From Candidatus Harpocratesius repetitus (GTDB lineage Archaea > Asgardarchaeota > Lokiarchaeia > Sigyniarchaeales > Promethearchaeaceae), in assembly GCA_021498095.1 (NCBI GenBank), contig JAIZWK010000001.1, positions 3,535,450-3,599,449 of the forward strand: DNA of 64,000 nucleotides, given 5' to 3'. The translations under genes and the position numbers were made by a program. Each line of letters starts with the position of its first letter. Position 1 is the stretch's first letter. Below, in pieces: positions 37,803-47,612 of this stretch. Below the pieces are notes generated by a model. The model ran no database searches, was not told the origin of the DNA, and saw nothing but the letters and a program-made list of their open reading frames with translations.

Positions 37803-39671
37803 TAATTGAGGGTTTCTTGAGTTTTTAAATTTCACTCTTTTTTACAATTCTGGTAAAATTCTTATTCATTTTTTTCGTTTATCCCAAAATCGCTTTTGAA
37901 AAGGAGTTAGAGTGGGGTAGTAGAAGATATCGAAATTCGCTTGCTTCGCGGCTTTCATCCAACCTGTTTCTTTCATAAATATCCGATTTGTCGAAAACGA
38001 ATTTAATTTGCTGATAAGATCTGGACGATTGAGTTTTACTGCGGTAATTGCTCGTAATAAGTCAAAAATATAATTCAAACCCCGACTTCGAATCGCATTC
38101 TCGAGCCCTCGAGTATTCATCCGCCGAGATTTATAAAAAAAGTTATTCGCAGCCTGTCCTGCCTCAATCACAGGTCTAATTTTGTACATTTGAACTAAAT
38201 CTTTTTCAGTCCAACCTACAGGAATGAAATCGGTACGAAACCAGTAACCTTTCTTTAATTCTTTAGTTTGATGGGATTTTATATTCTTTTTTGCCCGTAC
38301 TAGTGGATAAATTCCAGATTTAAGACAAAATTGAATACTTTCTTCAGAATACCCCCCAGAGTCTAAAATAATGAAATTCCAACCTTGGCCAATCGGAAGT
38401 TGAAGAAAATTAGTAAGGGTTTCTCTAAACATTGGATTTTCGTTCTTATTTCCTGGAAATACTTCGAAATAAACAGGAAATGCCCGACCCCACGAACCAC
38501 AATAGCAATAAAGGTTTGAAACTTCATATCCAACCCCTTTATGTTGCCCATTATGGCGATGATATCCTGCTTCAGGATCGTTATATTGCTTCATAGTTTT
38601 GTGTTTTGCATCTTTATAATTATTATTGGCATTGCTTTTCATGAATTGTCCATCCCAGACTAATATTCGGGTTACAATTATCTTTAAATCAATCATTTCT
38701 GCAACCAAACTAAAAAAATAATCATAAATCACCTGGACGGGCAAAAGATTAAGAATATAACTTAAATCCTTTGCTGTTGGGAAGAAGAGAGCATCATGAA
38801 CAATTCCAAAAAGAGGATGTTGACTAAGAAAAAAAGAGAGCCGTTCGAGTTCCGTATATGATTCAATACCAAGAAACCGTTGAAAAAGGGAAATTGCAAT
38901 AATATCATAAAGAAATATGTCTCTAAATTTAATATTATGGCGTTCTAGTCGATCTTGAAGATCATCAAAATAACTTAGGTCATTAAATTCAAAAATATGA
39001 TTGAAAAAGCCAGTAAATTTAGGTATCATCTGAATTAAATCCTATTCCTGCTCTGAAATTTGATTTACTGCAAAATCATCAAATGAATAGTGAGGAATTG
39101 AACGAAATCTCCTTAAATACCGTACTTTTGGTAATGAAATTTGAACCTTGCTTGGAATATAATCTATTATTGATTTATTTCTGTGTTTTTTTACTTGACT
39201 TTGTTTTTTTTTTGTATGGACGGACTGTTAACCAATGTGAAAATCGTTTTCTGGCTTGCTGGTAAACCCGAGGGATCCACATAGGATAATATGTAGCACT
39301 AACTTCCGAAATATAGTCGGAAATTTGCATTTGAACGATTTTTGGTTTCCCTTTATATTCAATTATGAGCATTGGTAATCTAATCTAATTTATTATTGAA
39401 AATATGATTACTCTAAACCAAATAAACTTTTTACATTAGAATTTGAGCCCATCACCAAGTTCTAATCAGATATATTCCTATTTACCCAATATTTAAGAGT
39501 TTGAAAATGATTTCTAAAATTTAGGGTAGGAAATTTGAGAAAAAAAAATATTTTTCTTACTAAAAGTTTTTACAATCTTTTATAATATGAATAAATCCAT
39601 GTTGATCGTTGAAAAATTAACCAGAATTGCAAAAAAGAGTGAAATTTAAAAACTCAAGAAACCCTCAATTA
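37803..39671 (-). mobile_element. IS with ~55-bp inverted repeats and broken transposase
   Basis: The left end (37803-37857) starts taattgagggtttcttgagt; the right end (to 39671), read on the other strand, begins with the same 20 bases and the match runs for about 55 bp with few mismatches. The 1.87-kb interval carries one leftward transposase frame split by a frameshift and a stop. No target duplication was found. 39373-39614 inside the element is non-coding. An N-terminal fragment of a related transposase is at 54977-55402. Confidence 0.85.
37866..39372 (-). pseudogene. DDE transposase split by a frameshift and an amber codon
   Basis: Reading leftward from the ATG at 39372, the first 65 residues (MLIIEYKGKPKIVQMQISDY...) end after an A7 run near 39190; a one-base shift there continues through KVRYLRRFRSIPHYSFDDFA to an in-frame TAG at ~39040, then 387 more residues follow from 39029. 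The related fragment at 55 kb has Trp at the TAG position (SRIEWDM against SEQE*DL). The catalytic part is otherwise whole: RILVWDGQF, FIILDSGGYS and YKIRPVIEAG (Y-x2-R-x3-E). An ATG at 39029 could still give a shortened protein. Confidence 0.8.
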
Positions 39672-39774
39672 AGTAAAAATTTTTAAAGAGACGAAATGTT
39701 TTACAAAAATACTAATATTAAAACACATTAAAAAAAAATAATATTCGAAATTTTTAAAGAAGGGACTTAATCAG

Positions 39775-40716
39775 ATGAAAATATTAATCACAGGTGGAAC
39801 TGGTTTTATTGGAACCAATTTAACCGCAGAATTACGATCACGAGGGCATGAAGTATTTACTGCTGATTTACGACATACCCCAGAAACAAAACGAACCCAC
39901 TTTCGCTGTGATATTGGGGAATACCGTCATTTAGAACGAATTTTTGAGCAACAAAAATTTGATTTTGTTTTTAATCTTGCTGCTGAATACGGAAGATGGA
40001 ATGGAGAAGCATATTATGATTTACTTTGGAAAACAAACTGTGTAGGTATGAAGAATATATTAGTTCTTCAAAAAAAGTATAAATTTAAACTCACTACATT
40101 TAGTAGCGCTGAAGTTTATGGAGATTATAGGGATCTTATGACTGAAGATGTTATGGATAAAATTCCGATAAAACAAATGAACGACTATGCAATTTCGAAA
40201 TGGGCAAATGAATTACAATGCTTGAACGCAGCAGCAATGTGGGGAAATGAGATTGTTCGAATTCGACCAGTCAATTGCTATGGCCCTCATGAAGAATACA
40301 GCCCATATAGAGGTGTTATTCCAATATTAGTGTACCATGGTATGTTCAACCTTCCAGCTACTGTTTATAATGGCCATAAACGAATTTTTGATTATGTGAG
40401 TGATACTGTTCGCACAGTTGCAAATACTACTGAGAATTTCAAGCCAGGAGAAGTATATAATATCGCGGCAAAGAAGGAAGTCGATATTAAGTATGTATCT
40501 GATCTAATAATTAGAGAACTTGGAATAGATGATTCCCATATCACTTATTCTGAAGGAGAACCTTTTACAACTAAACAAAAACCTATTGATTGTTCCAAAG
40601 CTTACCGTGATCTTAATCATCGAATTGATGTTCCTATTGAAAAAGGTATTCCTTTATACATTGAATGGATGAAAAAGCGATATCCTGATTATATTAAATA
40701 TATTAAAATGAAGTGA
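39775..40716 (+). CDS. NAD-dependent sugar epimerase/dehydratase (extended SDR)
   Basis: A 313-residue SDR with MKILITGGTGFIGTNL (NAD-binding), FNLAAEYGRWNG, TFSSAEVYGDY and NDYAISKWANELQC (Tyr and Lys of the catalytic triad), and RIRPVNCYGPHEEYSP. It should act on a nucleotide sugar; whether as epimerase, dehydratase or decarboxylase cannot be read. The next SDR gene starts 9 nt later, so the pair form an operon with the UDP-GlcNAc 2-epimerase. Confidence 0.8.
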   Translation: MKILITGGTGFIGTNLTAELRSRGHEVFTADLRHTPETKRTHFRCDIGEYRHLERIFEQQKFDFVFNLAAEYGRWNGEAYYDLLWKTNCVGMKNILVLQKKYKFKLTTFSSAEVYGDYRDLMTEDVMDKIPIKQMNDYAISKWANELQCLNAAAMWGNEIVRIRPVNCYGPHEEYSPYRGVIPILVYHGMFNLPATVYNGHKRIFDYVSDTVRTVANTTENFKPGEVYNIAAKKEVDIKYVSDLIIRELGIDDSHITYSEGEPFTTKQKPIDCSKAYRDLNHRIDVPIEKGIPLYIEWMKKRYPDYIKYIKMK

Positions 40717-40725
40717 TAATATAAT

Positions 40726-41757
40726 ATGGAAAAATATCTTGAATATTATGAAGGAAAGCGTGTGATAGTAACAGGTGGTGCTGGAGCTGTCGGTTCGAAT
40801 TTAACAAAAAAACTTCTCTCATTAAAAGCATTTGTGATTGTGATTGATGATCTTTCTTCAGGATATGAATGGAATCTTCCACAAGATGATAAGAATCTTC
40901 TTTTTATAAAGGGAGATATTGCAAATGATGTTGATTTAAAGCGAGTTTTTAATGAAGAACCCGAATTGATATTTCATCTTGCAGCGTTTTTTGCCAATCA
41001 AAATTCTGTAGATTATCCTGAAAAAGATTTAAGAACAAATGGTTTTGGTACATTAAAATTACTTGAATACGCAAAACTATATGGAAAACTTGAACGATTC
41101 GTGTATGCTTCTTCTGGTTGTTCTATATATCCTTCAGATGCACCTATGCCTTATAAAGAAGAATTAACAAATATGTATATGACAACGCCCTATCAGATTA
41201 CAAAAATGCTTGGTGAACTATATTGCAATTATTTTAAAAAAGTCCAAGGTGTGCCTACAGTAAAAGCTCGGTTTTTTAACTCTTTTGGACCTGGAGAAGT
41301 CCCTGGTCAATATAGAAATGTCATTCCAAACTTCATCTATTGGGCAAAACAAGGATACAGCCTCCCTATAACGGGAACAGGAGAAGAGACACGCGATTTT
41401 ACCTTTGTTGGCGATATAGTTGATGGTTTATTACGCATGGGCTTTTTTAAAGAAGCAATTGGTGAAGAAATGAATTTGGCAGCAGGTCGAGAAGTAAGAA
41501 TAAAAGATTTAGCTGCTTTGGTAAATAACTTAACAGGTAATAAAACTGAGATTCATTTTCTACCTCGAAGAAATTGGGATTCAAAACCACGAATGCTTGC
41601 TTCAAACGAAAAAGCAAAGCGATTAATCGGATTTTCCCCCAATCAAGATTTTGAAGGATGTTTGAAATTAGCAATTCAATGGTTTGATGAAAATTGGGAA
41701 AAAATCAAAGAATCTGCGGATTTTCCCCCTGGAGTTTCTTCTGCAGTACGGGGGTAA
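40726..41757 (+). CDS. NAD-dependent sugar epimerase/dehydratase (extended SDR)
   Basis: A 343-residue SDR. VIVTGGAGAVGSNLTKKLLS at the N-terminus, IDDLSSGYEWNLP, FHLAAFFANQNSV, ASSGCSIYP and TPYQITKMLGELY carry the fold signature; the catalytic Tyr-x3-Lys is YQITK. RDFTFVGDIVDGLL is the usual substrate-binding region of UDP-glucose-4-epimerase-like enzymes. Sits between another SDR and the 2-epimerase gene, so all three probably build one unusual nucleotide sugar. Confidence 0.8.
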   Translation: MEKYLEYYEGKRVIVTGGAGAVGSNLTKKLLSLKAFVIVIDDLSSGYEWNLPQDDKNLLFIKGDIANDVDLKRVFNEEPELIFHLAAFFANQNSVDYPEKDLRTNGFGTLKLLEYAKLYGKLERFVYASSGCSIYPSDAPMPYKEELTNMYMTTPYQITKMLGELYCNYFKKVQGVPTVKARFFNSFGPGEVPGQYRNVIPNFIYWAKQGYSLPITGTGEETRDFTFVGDIVDGLLRMGFFKEAIGEEMNLAAGREVRIKDLAALVNNLTGNKTEIHFLPRRNWDSKPRMLASNEKAKRLIGFSPNQDFEGCLKLAIQWFDENWEKIKESADFPPGVSSAVRG

Positions 41758-41815
41758 AATTCTTTTCCGAAATTTCACTTTTTTTATAAATTACTTTTTA
41801 AAATTTGTGATCAAC

Positions 41816-43156
41816 GTGTCTAAATTAAAGGTTGCAGTTGTAACAGGAACTCGGCCAGAATTAATTAAGGTTAGTGTTTTGCTGCGTTTGCTGAAAGAAG
41901 ATCCCGAAATTAATTTTATTTTTGTACATAGTGGCCAGCACTATGATGATTTAATGTTTAAAGTATTTCTTGAACAATTAAAACTCCCTGAACCAGATTA
42001 TAATTTAAATGTTGGTTCTCTTCCCAATTCCGTTCAAACAGGAAAAATGTTGATCGAATTATACAAAATCATTGAAAAAGAAAAACCTCAAGTCATATTA
42101 GCTCAAGGGGATACGAATACTGTTTTTGCTGCAGGAATTACTGCCTTTAAAAATGACATTCCTTTCGGTCATATTGAATCAGGCATTCGTTCATTTGATT
42201 TAAGAATGCCTGAAGAAGTTAATCGGATATTAGTCGGGCCATGTGCCTTCTTTAATTTTGCTCCAACTAAAATTGCTGTAGAGAATTTATTAAATGAAGG
42301 TATTGATCCAAATCGTATTTTTCTCGTAGGGAATCCTATAGTTGAAGCAGTTTTAGAAAATTTAAATGTTGCAGAGAAGGAATCGCAAATTGAGAAGCAA
42401 CTAAATTTAAAAAAAGGGGAAAAATTCATTTTATTAACTGCACATCGACCATCAAATGTCGATCATAAACCAAATTTAGAAAACATCATTAAATCATTGC
42501 TGAAATTTGAAGAAATGAAAATTATATTCCCGATTCATCCTCGGACAAAGAAAAATTTAATTAATTTCAATTTATGGCAAGAAATACAGAATAAACCTCA
42601 TCTTCAGATAATCGATCCCCTAAAATATTTAGATATGCTAAAACTAATGTCTTTATCATATTTTATCATAACTGATTCTGGTGGTTTACAAGAAGAAAGC
42701 ACAATTCTCAAGAAACCATGCATTACCTTAAGAGAAAATACCGAACGACCAGAATCAGTAGAAATTGGAGCAAATGTATTAGTTGGGAATGATACTCAAA
42801 AATTGGAATATTATATGGAAAAATTGTGGAATGATCCTAATTTTTATAAATCTATGGTTCCAACTGTGAATCCTTATGGAGATGGAAAGGCTTCGATAAG
42901 AATGATTGAAATAATTAAAAAGAAGTGGAGAATGGATTTGCTTTCGATACCATATATTAAATATGAAAAACATTATCCCCACACTCGCTTAGTACATCTA
43001 AATGGTGAAGGTAATAATCTTACAGTAAAGAATTTTGAAAAGAAATGTAATTGTAATATTATGCAAATATTTGATTCAAATGGTAAAACAATCATTCCAT
43101 CACCAAATTTGGTTTTGAAAAGATTTATGTTTTTAAAAATACGAGTATTAGAATAA
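41816..43156 (+). CDS. wecB: UDP-GlcNAc 2-epimerase (non-hydrolysing) with C-terminal extension
   Basis: A GT-B-like enzyme interconverting UDP-GlcNAc and UDP-ManNAc. From the GTG at 41816 it opens VSKLKVAVVTGTRPELIK, the normal family start; an upstream ATG would add 44 odd residues overlapping the previous gene. AQGDTNT, HIESGIRSFDLRMPEEVNR, TAHRPSNVDH and TDSGGLQEEST are the substrate-site motifs. The family normally ends soon after GDGKASIRMIEIIKK; here ~75 more residues follow with a Cys pair (KKCNCNIMQIFD). The epimerase call is firm; the tail is unexplained. Confidence 0.88.
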   Translation: MSKLKVAVVTGTRPELIKVSVLLRLLKEDPEINFIFVHSGQHYDDLMFKVFLEQLKLPEPDYNLNVGSLPNSVQTGKMLIELYKIIEKEKPQVILAQGDTNTVFAAGITAFKNDIPFGHIESGIRSFDLRMPEEVNRILVGPCAFFNFAPTKIAVENLLNEGIDPNRIFLVGNPIVEAVLENLNVAEKESQIEKQLNLKKGEKFILLTAHRPSNVDHKPNLENIIKSLLKFEEMKIIFPIHPRTKKNLINFNLWQEIQNKPHLQIIDPLKYLDMLKLMSLSYFIITDSGGLQEESTILKKPCITLRENTERPESVEIGANVLVGNDTQKLEYYMEKLWNDPNFYKSMVPTVNPYGDGKASIRMIEIIKKKWRMDLLSIPYIKYEKHYPHTRLVHLNGEGNNLTVKNFEKKCNCNIMQIFDSNGKTIIPSPNLVLKRFMFLKIRVLE

Positions 43157-43205
43157 ACTAAATATAATCAAATATAAATACATTAAAATTTTAATAAAAT
43201 CAAAA

Positions 43206-44291
43206 ATGATGAAAATAATGAAAGAAAGAAATTATATTGAAGGGATTTTTAACAATAAGAAATATATCGTTTTAAAATTAAAAGATAACAGTGAAGAAAA
43301 TATAGAAGAAGCGATCATAAAGATCTATGAAAAACTTGAATGGAGTCGCTTTATTTCTAAAAACACTGTTATATTATTAAAACCAAATTTCACTAATTTG
43401 ACCTATATCCCAGGAGTCACTACTTCTCCTCTTTTCCTTGAAATAGTTGTGAAAATTTTATCAGATCGTTGTAAAAAGATAAAGATTATTGAGGGAAATG
43501 GGGGATCTTGGATGTTTGATGCTACAGATGCAGCTCGTAATCATGGAGTTTTCAAATTAATTGAAAGATATCCAAATGTTGAATGGATAAATATTTCAGA
43601 TTTACCTCGAAAACTTCAGAAGAAAAAAATCAATAACAAAAATCTTCGGTTAGAATTGCCAGAAAATGTAGCTCAATTAGGTGATCTATTAATTTCTTTA
43701 CCTGTCTTTAAAAATCATTGTATGACTACAGTTACTTTAGGGATCAAGAATCTATGGGGACTTGAGCCAAATGAATTAAGAATGCTTAATCATTCGAAAA
43801 TTGATTATTATCTTCCAATGATTGGTGATTTCTATAAACATAAGCTTACTTTAATAGATGGAACAATCGGATTAGCAGGAAATGGACCTATGTGGGGAGA
43901 TGCTATTGAAATGCGAACAATTTTAGGTGCTAATGATCCTGCCGTCGCAGATGTTATTGGCGCGTGGATTATGAAGACTAATCCTGCAAATGTAAAGCAT
44001 ATTGTGGAATACTGCAAGTATTATCATTATGAGATAAATAAAATCTTAAACACACTTCCTGAAAAATCAGAACAATTTAGAACTGAATTAAAAATGGAAA
44101 GAGTAATTTCCAATTATTTAGATTTATTAACTTTTAAAAATCGATTTATTTCAAAAATTGTCTTCAATTCCATTTTTACTCCAATTATTTATTGGATTTT
44201 TAATCTTCTGAACGGGGATCGAGAATCTATCCCTCCAAAAAAGTTAAAAGAAAAATTTGATAAAAAAAAAACAAAAAGAGAGAAGAAATGA
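43206..44291 (+). CDS. DUF362 family protein
   Basis: A 361-residue protein. TVILLKPNFTNLTYIPGVTT, KIIEGNGGSWMFDATDAAR, LISLPVFKNHCMTTVTLGIK and the late TLIDGTIGLAGNGPMWGD, ILGANDPAVADVIGAWIM segments are the order and content of DUF362. Family function is unknown; some members carry ferredoxin-like Fe-S domains, absent here. It sits between the 2-epimerase and a GT4 gene, overlapping the latter by 4 nt (ATGA), so it is likely part of the glycan operon. The C-terminus is Lys-rich (KKLKEKFDKKKTKREKK). Confidence 0.8.
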   Translation: MMKIMKERNYIEGIFNNKKYIVLKLKDNSEENIEEAIIKIYEKLEWSRFISKNTVILLKPNFTNLTYIPGVTTSPLFLEIVVKILSDRCKKIKIIEGNGGSWMFDATDAARNHGVFKLIERYPNVEWINISDLPRKLQKKKINNKNLRLELPENVAQLGDLLISLPVFKNHCMTTVTLGIKNLWGLEPNELRMLNHSKIDYYLPMIGDFYKHKLTLIDGTIGLAGNGPMWGDAIEMRTILGANDPAVADVIGAWIMKTNPANVKHIVEYCKYYHYEINKILNTLPEKSEQFRTELKMERVISNYLDLLTFKNRFISKIVFNSIFTPIIYWIFNLLNGDRESIPPKKLKEKFDKKKTKREKK

Positions 44292-45448
44292 AAATTATTC
44301 GAGTAATTGATGCGTGTTATCCTGTTATTAATGGAACAACTAAGGAAGCATTCTGTTTTTCAAATGAATTAGAAAAGAGAAATATCGAATCTCCCATTTT
44401 TACTAGTAACATAGGAGCTAAAAATCTACCAAAAATGCAAAGAATAGAAAATGTATTAATTGTAAGGTTCAAAATAATTTTCAAGTTTTTTCGTTTTTTT
44501 ATTACACCAAAAATGAAAAGGGAATTACGTTCTCAAACTGCAGATATCCTCCATATTCACAATTACAGAGGTTATCATTCTCACATTGCATATAAAATTG
44601 CAAAAAAGATGAAAATACCATATGTTATTAATCCTTGTGGAAGTTTATTAGGTTATAGAAAATATCTTAAAGGAATCAAATCTTTACCCTATAAATTATA
44701 CGATTTTTTGACTCAAAAGAAAGTGATTTTGGATGCAAATAAAGTTATTGTAGAATCCATTGATGAATTTAATGAGGCGGTTGATTTTGGAGTTCTTAAG
44801 CACAAAATTACTTTAATTCCCATGGGGATTGATGTGAAAAAATATCTCACTAATCGAACTTTTCATGAAATTACAGAAAAACAACCTTTATGTCTCTTAT
44901 TTGTTGGTCGTATAGCTAAAAATCGAAATCTTGAGCCAATTTTAAAGGCCATGCAAAATTTAACAAATGTGGAACTTAGAATTGTTGGTGAAGAAGTAAC
45001 CATTTCATCTATGCTTACTTCAGGTTATTTATCTGACTTGAAAAGATATGTAAAAAATCATAATTTATCAGAAAAAGTTTTATTTATTGGCCCAAAATAT
45101 GGAGATAAATTAATTGAAGAATATAAAAAAGCCGATTGTTTTATTTACACATCGCTATCTGAAAATTTTGGTCAAACAATTCAAGAAGCTGCGGCTGCAA
45201 ATTTACCTTTAATTTGTACTCCCGTTGGATTTGCAAAAGAAATAATTATCCCTGGAAAAACAGGATTTTTCGTTGACTTTGAAAATCCAAATTTAATTGT
45301 AGATGTAGTTAATAAATTAAAATCTATTGAATTAAGAAGGACGATTAATGAAAATCTAAAAAAAGTTATGCAGAAATCATATGATTGGGAATCAGTAATT
45401 AAGAAATATATAAGGATATATACTAATATATGTGATGTAAATAATTGA
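44288..45448 (+). CDS. GT4 family glycosyltransferase
   Basis: A 386-residue GT-B protein starting in the ATGA overlap with the DUF362 gene. KIIRVIDACYPVINGTTKEA, DILHIHNYRGYHSHIAYKIA and PYVINPCGSLL form the acceptor domain; LLFVGRIAKNRNLEPILKAM and ENFGQTIQEAAAANLPLICT (E-x7-E) the donor domain. Last gene of the rightward run 39.8-45.4 kb. Confidence 0.87.
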   Translation: MKIIRVIDACYPVINGTTKEAFCFSNELEKRNIESPIFTSNIGAKNLPKMQRIENVLIVRFKIIFKFFRFFITPKMKRELRSQTADILHIHNYRGYHSHIAYKIAKKMKIPYVINPCGSLLGYRKYLKGIKSLPYKLYDFLTQKKVILDANKVIVESIDEFNEAVDFGVLKHKITLIPMGIDVKKYLTNRTFHEITEKQPLCLLFVGRIAKNRNLEPILKAMQNLTNVELRIVGEEVTISSMLTSGYLSDLKRYVKNHNLSEKVLFIGPKYGDKLIEEYKKADCFIYTSLSENFGQTIQEAAAANLPLICTPVGFAKEIIIPGKTGFFVDFENPNLIVDVVNKLKSIELRRTINENLKKVMQKSYDWESVIKKYIRIYTNICDVNN

Positions 45449-46039
45449 TTTAATATTAAGGGGAAGAGACTATTGGGTGTTTTAAAAAAATCTAGCTTTG
45501 TTATCAAGGATAAAAATTAAATCCCTCGACCTTTTCTTTGGAATTCTTTTTGTTTATTATTTACAATCTTGTCAAAAAATAAAGATTTTGGCAATATTGA
45601 CCAATAAAAACATTAAATAGTTGTATTGCCCCAATTTTGATAAAAACACATATTTAGGTAAACTTTATGCCTGACTATTCCAATTTGGATGATTTTTGAT
45701 GAATTAATATTCTTCACAGCTTGAAGATAAATGGATCAAAAAATAGGAACAATTTCCAATGTTTTCATATAGGACCCCTTATAAAAAGCGGATTTAATTA
45801 AGGAAATCCATGAAAATAACAACGATATTTATATACTAAATGCGGAAAACATATTGCAAATGAAGTAAACCATCATCATTTTCTTGTTTACCAAAATAAA
45901 CTTAAAATAATTATTTACAAATTATTTGTAGGACCTCAGTTTTTTGATCATCTTCCACTTATGTGATATAAGAAAAGTCTTTAAATTTCCCTCCTTCTTT
46001 GCACAATTATGACTGTTTGGCTCGGGTTCTTAGGTAGGT
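45449..46039. other. Gene-free stretch before IS66-type remnant
   Basis: About 590 bp with no coding frame and no recognised fragment. It should contain the lost left end of the IS66-type element that follows, but no inverted-repeat partner could be identified. Confidence 0.4.
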
Positions 46040-47186
46040 TCTTCATTTTTGGGATCGTAGTTTTTTTTGTGGAAGCGAGATAATCGCATTCAACGAGATT
46101 TTATAAAAACGAGAGAATTACTTCAAACAAAAATTAATGATCTCGAAAGTAAAAAAAACAAATTCTATAACAAGCTACTGTTGTCAAGAAGCTAAAAACA
46201 GAAAAAGCCGTGATAGAAGCCAAATATCAAAAAAAACTCAAGGCTACCGAAGTCAAGAAGAAAAATCTCGTAAAATACCGGCAAAAGAAGAAAAATACAC
46301 GGTCGATTAAGAAGCAGGCAAAGGATATCGTGGGAAAAGGATCAAAATAGTTGCTTCATTCATGTCAGGAACCTACATCGCATATGATTGGGAAACCTAA
46401 AGGGGCCAAAGGCGGTGGTCGCAATCGTCCAGAAAAAATCCATCAGACAATAGATCTTTATCCTCAATACTGTCCCAACTGTAATTCTTCACTAACAGAA
46501 CTAAAAGCATATTTTGTATATGACAGAAAATTGACAGACCTTTCTAGAGAAAAAGATGAGGTTGGTGCTTATGGTGTTCTCCGAATCCGTAATATTCAAC
46601 AAAATATTCATCGCCGAAAGTGTCCCGTATGTAATTACTGGGTGTATCCAGACCAAGGCCTTTTCAAGAATGCCCGTTTCGGTCCAGGTTTAGTAGCCTA
46701 TATCATGACAAAACGGATTCGGTTTTGTATGACATATGAAAATATTCTCGAGGAAATGGAGGATATCTTTGGATACGAATTTTCTGTTAGCGTGACTGAA
46801 ATCATTAATTAGTTCTATCGGTTTGAAGAACGAATCCAAGCCATCTACGTGCAATTAGAAGAACTACATAAGCAAGAGTCGTTTACGCATATTGATGAAT
46901 CAGGTCTTCCAATGCAAGGAAAAAACTGGTGGCTTTGGGTAATTTTTACGGCGAATATCGTAATATATCGGCAGAGCCACATAATAGGACATACTACAAT
47001 TAAAGATTTTATTGAAGGCTTTCAAGGAACGATAATTGCTGTTTTTTTCAGTGCTTATAAAAAATTTGACGATAATGACCAACAGAAATGTTTGGCTCAT
47101 CTTTTAAGTGATGTCATTGAATTAATTGTCGGACTCCAAAAAGAAAATGAACAGATCGAGCGCAAAATCCAGAAACATGAGATGAC
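46040..47186 (+). pseudogene. IS66-type transposase, decayed and truncated
   Basis: Pieces in shifting frames: a coiled-coil N-terminus (46080-46348), then 46351-46812 with KPKGAKGGGRN, a zinc-binding CPNC...CPVC pair and FGPGLVAYIMTKRIRF, an in-frame TAG at 46810, then 46849-47186 with THIDESGLPMQGKNWWLWVI (first catalytic Asp) and QQKCLAHLLSDV. These are IS66-family (TnpC) features. The C-terminal third, with the last acidic residue, is missing because a 251-bp element begins at 47187. Not functional. Confidence 0.78.
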
Positions 47187-47437
47187 GGGGGCAATCCGAC
47201 AAAAATATTTGAATAGTAAAAAAAACAAAGCATTAAAGTCCAATTGTAAATTCGACAAAAAAAGTGCACCTTTTCATCAGCCCCTAAATCGACTAAATGC
47301 ATTGATTATTATTTCTTGGTAATCTTCAGGAAAGTAGGCACCAAAATAAGCCGATCTGTTCATAAATTCAAATAAAAATAGGAATCCATGCTTTTTAAGT
47401 TTCATAAAAAAAAGAAATTTTGTCGGATAACCCCCCA
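47187..47437 (-). mobile_element. MITE-like, internally deleted copy of the 53.1-kb IS
   Basis: 251 bp. Left end reads gggggcaatccgacaaaa (47187-47204); the right end, read on the other strand, ggggttatccgacaaaattt. On the minus strand it encodes the transposase N-terminus (MNRSAYFGAYF...) joined to the C-terminus (DEKVHFFCRIYNW...), both found at the two ends of the 1.8-kb element at 53129-54952 (MNRSAYFGAYF and GEKVRYLCRIYNW). It is therefore a deletion derivative that could move only with help. It lies between the IS66 fragment and an rmlA fragment. Confidence 0.85.
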
Positions 47438-47602
47438 TATGTTACTGATTTTGTGCATACTATTCAGAAACGTACAAGAATATATATTTCATACATTAAA
47501 GAAATTGCGTATTTAAAAAAATTCATAACAAAAGATCAATTAGATAAATGTATATAAAAATATACTAAAAAAAAAATAAAAAAAAATCTTCAAAATTTGT
47601 GA
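47438..47602 (+). pseudogene. 3' fragment of a second rmlA-like gene
   Basis: Starting at the first bases after the MITE, the frame reads TDFVHTIQKRTRIYISYIKE then IAYLKKFITKDQLDKCI and a stop, aligning with [20 protein letters not shown] and the rest of the C-terminus of RmlA at 14.5-15.3 kb; beyond the stop KYTKKK also fits. The first ~240 codons are missing. Its last bases supply the GAGG ribosome site of the sulfotransferase gene. Confidence 0.82.
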
Positions 47603-47612
47603 GGAAAGGAAA

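Noticed and set aside
47114..47302. 62-codon minus-strand frame as a gene
   Set aside because: It runs across the MITE and is the fused N- and C-terminal remainder of a transposase, not an independent gene.
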